From NCBI GenBank assembly GCA_003990745.1, contig RBNI01006431.1:1-11338 (forward strand): a DNA stretch of 11,338 nucleotides, given 5' to 3'. Position numbers and translations under genes: made by a program. The notes below the pieces were generated by a model. It was not told where the DNA came from, made no database searches, and saw nothing but the letters and a program-made list of their open reading frames with translations. Positions 7,850 through 11,338 of this stretch are shown here, piece after piece. The stretch's first letter is position 1. Every line of letters begins with the position of its first letter. Origin of the DNA: Jimgerdemannia flammicorona. Its lineage: Eukaryota > Mucoromycota > Endogonomycetes > Endogonales > Endogonaceae.

Positions 7850-9215
7850 CGAGAAGCAAAGGGACGGCCGTCATGCGTGTCCCGCATCGGTCCTACCATC
7901 GACACTGGTGAAAATGCTGTTTTTTTTGGTTTATTCCTTACGCCTTTGTTCCACAGCCGGCGACAAAGACGATCTTTTCCATGTGTAGATTGGCGCTGTT
8001 GCACATATAGGTTAGGCCCAGGATGGCGACATGACCTATATGCGTAGGACCAAACGCTGCATCCGACCCAGTCGATTGCGAAGCTTCTGAACGGTATGTA
8101 TCTTCAAAAGGTTTCACCTACATTTATCTTAGGGCTTAACATCCCAAGCTTTCTGTCGCAATCGTTTCCTTTTTTACTCTCCCCCCCCCTTCCAAAAAAA
8201 AGAAAGGAAAGCCGCGAGACCGACTCGCACAATACCATTACGAAAAAGAAGGCAGGTTGCACGTCATGGTCCAATTTCGAATCTCGTACATACATTCGCT
8301 ACGCGCACAACCTTCTCAGTCTTCCCGACCGCACCATCGGGTACATACTAAATTGCCTTACACGCGTATTACATGGAAAGTCACAACCCTCAAACGCGTC
8401 GTACGCCGCCACCTCCTAACAAACCTTGACGCAATCATTACTCGCAAGTCACACCAAGGACGGGCTACTTCCACCAGAGGGTATACACGAATGCACGAAC
8501 TTCTCGAACCCAGCATCCTTTGCTTGACGATCTGACTTCGCTCTGTATCCTTGTGTTGCACGGCAGTCAGTCCTCCCCTGGAAAGAATTCCAAGCAGGAA
8601 TGCGTGCAACACACAAGAATTAAGGGCAATTCATTTCTTTCGGGGGTTTCCCACTTCACGACCCAACTACCTCGCGAGTCGTACGCACCCGCATGCGTTT
8701 GTGTCGCGCGGGAATTGGTGAAACGTGAGCGTAGGGACGACAGGTAATTCCGGTTTCCGTGGACGAGTTGACGATTTCCGGGTGACCGTCGTTGAGACCC
8801 TTTTTTTTTTCTTTCGCTCGTTGATTTTGCTTCAATTGTTTTCCTCTGTAATTACACTCTTTCCGTAACGCTTACTACACTATTGGATATTCGGGTAGGA
8901 TGTTTAAGGAACGATGTTGAAGTAAGGATCGCAGCAAGTTCATTATTTGTGTAGTGATCATATTTTATAGGAGTGTATGTCCTCGCTTTGACAGTGAACA
9001 CAAAGATGGTAATTGGTACATGGTTATGGTCCTGTTGGTCACGGATACCCGTATTATTATTATCCTGGACGTCGATAATAGAGATGAAACTGCACCATTA
9101 GAAGGGGCCTCTCTACCCCAAGGTTGTCGGAGTTCCTTATCCTGAAATCTTTGAGGGCGCAAGCCCGCCCCTACACTCTTTAGTTTTCCCACAAATTAAA
9201 TTTATCAATCTCATT
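7850..9215. other. Stretch without an established gene
   Basis: Nothing convincing was found. Overlapping open frames of 60-107 codons occur around 8096-8750 without shared frame or motif. A 9-bp inverted repeat CATATAGGT/ACCTATATG lies at 8004-8012 and 8034-8042. A T10 run (8801-8810), followed by pyrimidine-rich sequence to about 8880, resembles a fungal promoter, but the next ATG (8900) opens only six codons. Confidence 0.4.
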
Positions 9216-9404
9216 CGAATATGATCTCTATCACTATCGAGTCTTTGTCCCCGAAGTGTCGTGTTGAGGTAGGGCCTAACTTAAACTTCATTCCAGCACC
9301 GAAAAGCTCACAATCCTGATTAGTGACCTCGAGACGGAAGAATGTGTCGAAGAGAACACCGACGCTGACAAGCCGTGATCGCTGGCTTCTGTAGAACTAG
9401 GTGA
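9216..9404 (-). other. Protein-like minus-strand open frame, possible exon
   Basis: A frame of about 60 codons runs from a TAG near 9404 to a TGA near 9216 and reads '...RLVSVGVLFDTFFRLEVTNQ' followed by 'DCELFGAGMKFKLG'. A CAG at its start could be an acceptor. There is no usable early ATG, and I recognise no family. The opposite strand also shows open frames here, so chance is quite possible. Confidence 0.15.
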
Positions 9405-10689
9405 GTTCCAACCCTTCTGCAAGCTTGCCCAGCGGCGCAAGCGATGAGGTGTTTTTGGCGCAGGTGCGATAGGCAGGCAGGACCCATGATACCGGGCGGA
9501 CGGGTGAAACATAATAACCAGGGAAAGGGGAGGTTGGCGAGGAGTTGAGAGGAGTAGTGATTGGGATAGACTAATATGGATAGATCTTTGTGCATGCAAG
9601 TATGGCGGTGTGAGGTGTCAGGAGTTTGCTGGAGACGGGAACTTCGATACGTTGTATCTTTTGAGATGGCTTGGCAAGTCGAGATTTTGAAGCTGAGTAA
9701 TAGAAAAAAACAGCTCACTGTTAGATCCGGGGTTAATAGGAACAAACTAGTGCAACCGAATATTGAGAAATACTCAGGCAAAAGACAAAAAGATGATCAT
9801 AATTATTTTTGCATACATCATGACAGCTCTATTTGATAAGGTAAGGGATATCCAGTTGTAGAAATGGGATAAGCAGAAGCCTTAGGAGAGAGAGTGGGGA
9901 ATAGTAGTAAAAGGAGAGGTAAGTTGGTTTGGATTAATTAGCGCGTTTGGCAAATTCGAGCCCACACGACATGTCCGTAGTTTCGATATCTGTTGGAGAC
10001 TTTGAGCATCTTGTCCTCGCAATCCTGAAAAGAGCTTGTTGGAGAAAGTACAATAGAATCAGCAGCGCAGAAGGGGGGACTAGGAAAGCCTTGGCTCGCA
10101 ATCCTTCTACCGGTCCGGACGGCGCCCCTCCTCGACAAGAGCCGAAATCCGAACGAATTGGTTTCTCTCTCTCTCTCTCGCAGACTCCATATTACCTTTT
10201 TTTTCTGTCCATCGTCCCCAAAATAATTTCTGCGCCTTTTGATGGATAGTCGTCTCAAAACCAATCTCCAATAAACGGCTCGTTCGGGATCGGGCCAGTT
10301 GTGTGAAAACAGAGATGCACAAATCCCACACACGTCCCCATGTTCGGGAGAAGTCCTGAATCATGTTTTTTTCTTTTTTTTTTTTTTTTGATGCGCCTTG
10401 AAACTGAGATTGTCATTTCGCCAGTATCCAACAACGCCGGCGAGCCATGTTAGATTTTGATATTTCATTATTATAACACAGTATGGCGGCGATGGGTATT
10501 AAAGAGCGACGGCGTGATGATAGCGGGAATGAAGGCGTGGTTCTTTACCTGTGGAGAGTTGTAGGTCCATGATTTCTTTTTTATTATTTTTATTTTTCCG
10601 GACCATCTAGAGTAACATTTTTCATTTTGTTATATTGAACATCGTACTATCCTTGTGCTGACCCTTCGTTCTCGTCCTCTTGTCTGAAA
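9405..10689. other. Stretch without an established gene
   Basis: The longest frame is a minus-strand one of 153 codons (9781-9320) with low-complexity, Ser/Leu/His-rich composition and no motif; one such frame is about what chance gives. A CT microsatellite lies at about 10165-10180 and a T16 run at 10374-10389. No tRNA or other RNA gene was seen. Confidence 0.4.
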
Positions 10690-11045
10690 ATGGTATGTAA
10701 GCGAAATCCCTTTATTCACTATCAGTAGTGGGGCAACTCGCTTTATAATCTTGACACCGTTGTCATATGCGTTGCTTTCGATTCGTGCAATACAACTCAT
10801 CTTGTTTGTGAACTTTTTACTGTGCTTGTGTTTTGTTGACCTGTGTAACTGCAGGCGACGAGAGGGGGTAATGGTCGCTGGGTAGAACGCAGTTCACCAT
10901 TCGTAATCCTCCAAATGTGTATGAGATGGATAGGAACTGGGAAGGGGATGGAAATGCATTGTTCGCGGAAATGGTGGATATATTTGACATAATACCCTTT
11001 TCGCTAACATATTCTTACGCAGGAGTTGTAGGAATTTATGACACG
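10690..11045 (+). CDS. Possible 5' end of a spliced plus-strand gene, product unknown
   Basis: After a pyrimidine-rich leader, an ATG at 10690 is followed at once by GTATGTAAG, a strong fungal donor. A T-rich stretch with GTTGAC and TGCAG (acceptor end 10854) would close a 162-nt intron. The next exon could read GCGACGAGAGGGG to 10867 and splice with GTAATG to the clear acceptor CGCTAAC...ACGCAG ending at 11022. That gives 'MATRGGVVGIYDT' up to a GTATGG at 11046. The intron signals are good, but the second exon would be only 13 nt and no family is recognised. The rest would lie beyond the T-rich tract. This could be a non-coding or chance set of splice signals. Confidence 0.22.
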
Positions 11046-11187
11046 GTATGGATTCGTTTAAAGTTGGGCGAAACACTCAGTTTGATATTGTTATTTTTTT
11101 ATTGCGATCTCTAGATACGATCGATATTGCACACTTCACGAGGTTGGAAGATGTTTTGCGTAAACACCATTTATTGAAATTTATGAA

Positions 11188-11190
<3 letters not shown>

Positions 11191-11228
<38 letters not shown>

Positions 11229-11300
11229 TTTTTTTTTTTTCTTTTTTATGTTTTTTAATTGTTGAAACGTATTTTTTTTTTTTTTTTTTATTTTTTTTTT
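11191..11300. repeat. T-rich low-complexity tract
   Basis: A T35 run (11193-11227), a T-rich segment and two further runs fill most of the last 150 bases, with interruptions at G, C, A and one GTTGAAACG stretch. The tract is likely to collapse or stop an assembly, which fits the window ending here. Confidence 0.85.
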
Positions 11301-11338
11301 CCCGGTTTGTTGGGTTTTTGTATATTGGTTTGGTATTG

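Noticed and set aside
9320..9781. 153-codon minus-strand open frame
   Set aside because: It has no motif and low-complexity composition; about one frame of this length is expected by chance in a window this size.
10300..10325. ACAGAGATG, as in the U6 snRNA ACAGAGA box
   Set aside because: The following bases do not match U6 or U6atac, and no 3' stem-loop or T-run terminator fits.
9938..10333. 131-codon minus-strand open frame
   Set aside because: It begins with GTG rather than ATG, includes translated CT microsatellite (RERERE) and shows no known domain.

Overview
The window looks like nuclear DNA of a filamentous ascomycete (Pezizomycotina-like). The evidence is short GT-AG introns with CTAAC/CTGAC-type branch sites, a Clp1 with the ascomycete insertion after 'IDVEEG', a Ypd1-type phosphotransfer protein and a GPI-anchored two-domain fasciclin protein. 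The assignment is inferred from protein style only. The sequence opens in a run of A and closes just after a very long T-rich tract, so it may be a whole small contig that broke at homopolymers.

Region 1-1910 (minus strand): the 5' part of CLP1, a pre-mRNA cleavage/polyadenylation factor, runs off the left edge and reads in five exons. Upstream of it, in the same direction, lies a YPD1/YpdA-type HPt gene whose frame is broken once. A 35-bp A tract lies just upstream of the YPD1 start codon. The 115-124 bp between the two genes carry two E-box-like sites.

Region 1910-5976: mostly without recognisable genes. It holds a possible degraded minus-strand gene (about 2390-2651), a 60-bp tandem duplication (2731-2850), a direct-repeat plus hairpin cluster beside an A18 tract (3992-4110) and a GC-rich imperfect hairpin near 5417-5450.

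Region 5977-7440 (minus strand): a complete four-exon gene for a 363-residue secreted, GPI-anchored protein with two FAS1 domains, with a TATA box upstream.

Region 7440-11338: no gene is established. There are weak open frames, a perfect GTCACGTGAC palindrome, a possible spliced plus-strand gene start at 10690 and a terminal T-rich low-complexity tract.

The most interesting observation is intron 2 of CLP1 (755 down to 655). The conserved protein is restored exactly only if this intron starts ATATCCTT and ends AC, with a CCCTGAC branch-like element 18 nt before its end. These are signatures of a minor-spliceosome (U12-type) AT-AC intron, while the other CLP1 introns are ordinary GT-AG. The minor spliceosome is generally regarded as lost in most Ascomycota, so this deserves a check. 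The three recognised genes do not form one pathway: CLP1 acts in mRNA 3'-end formation, YPD1 in osmotic/oxidative phosphorelay signalling, and the FAS1 protein at the cell surface.
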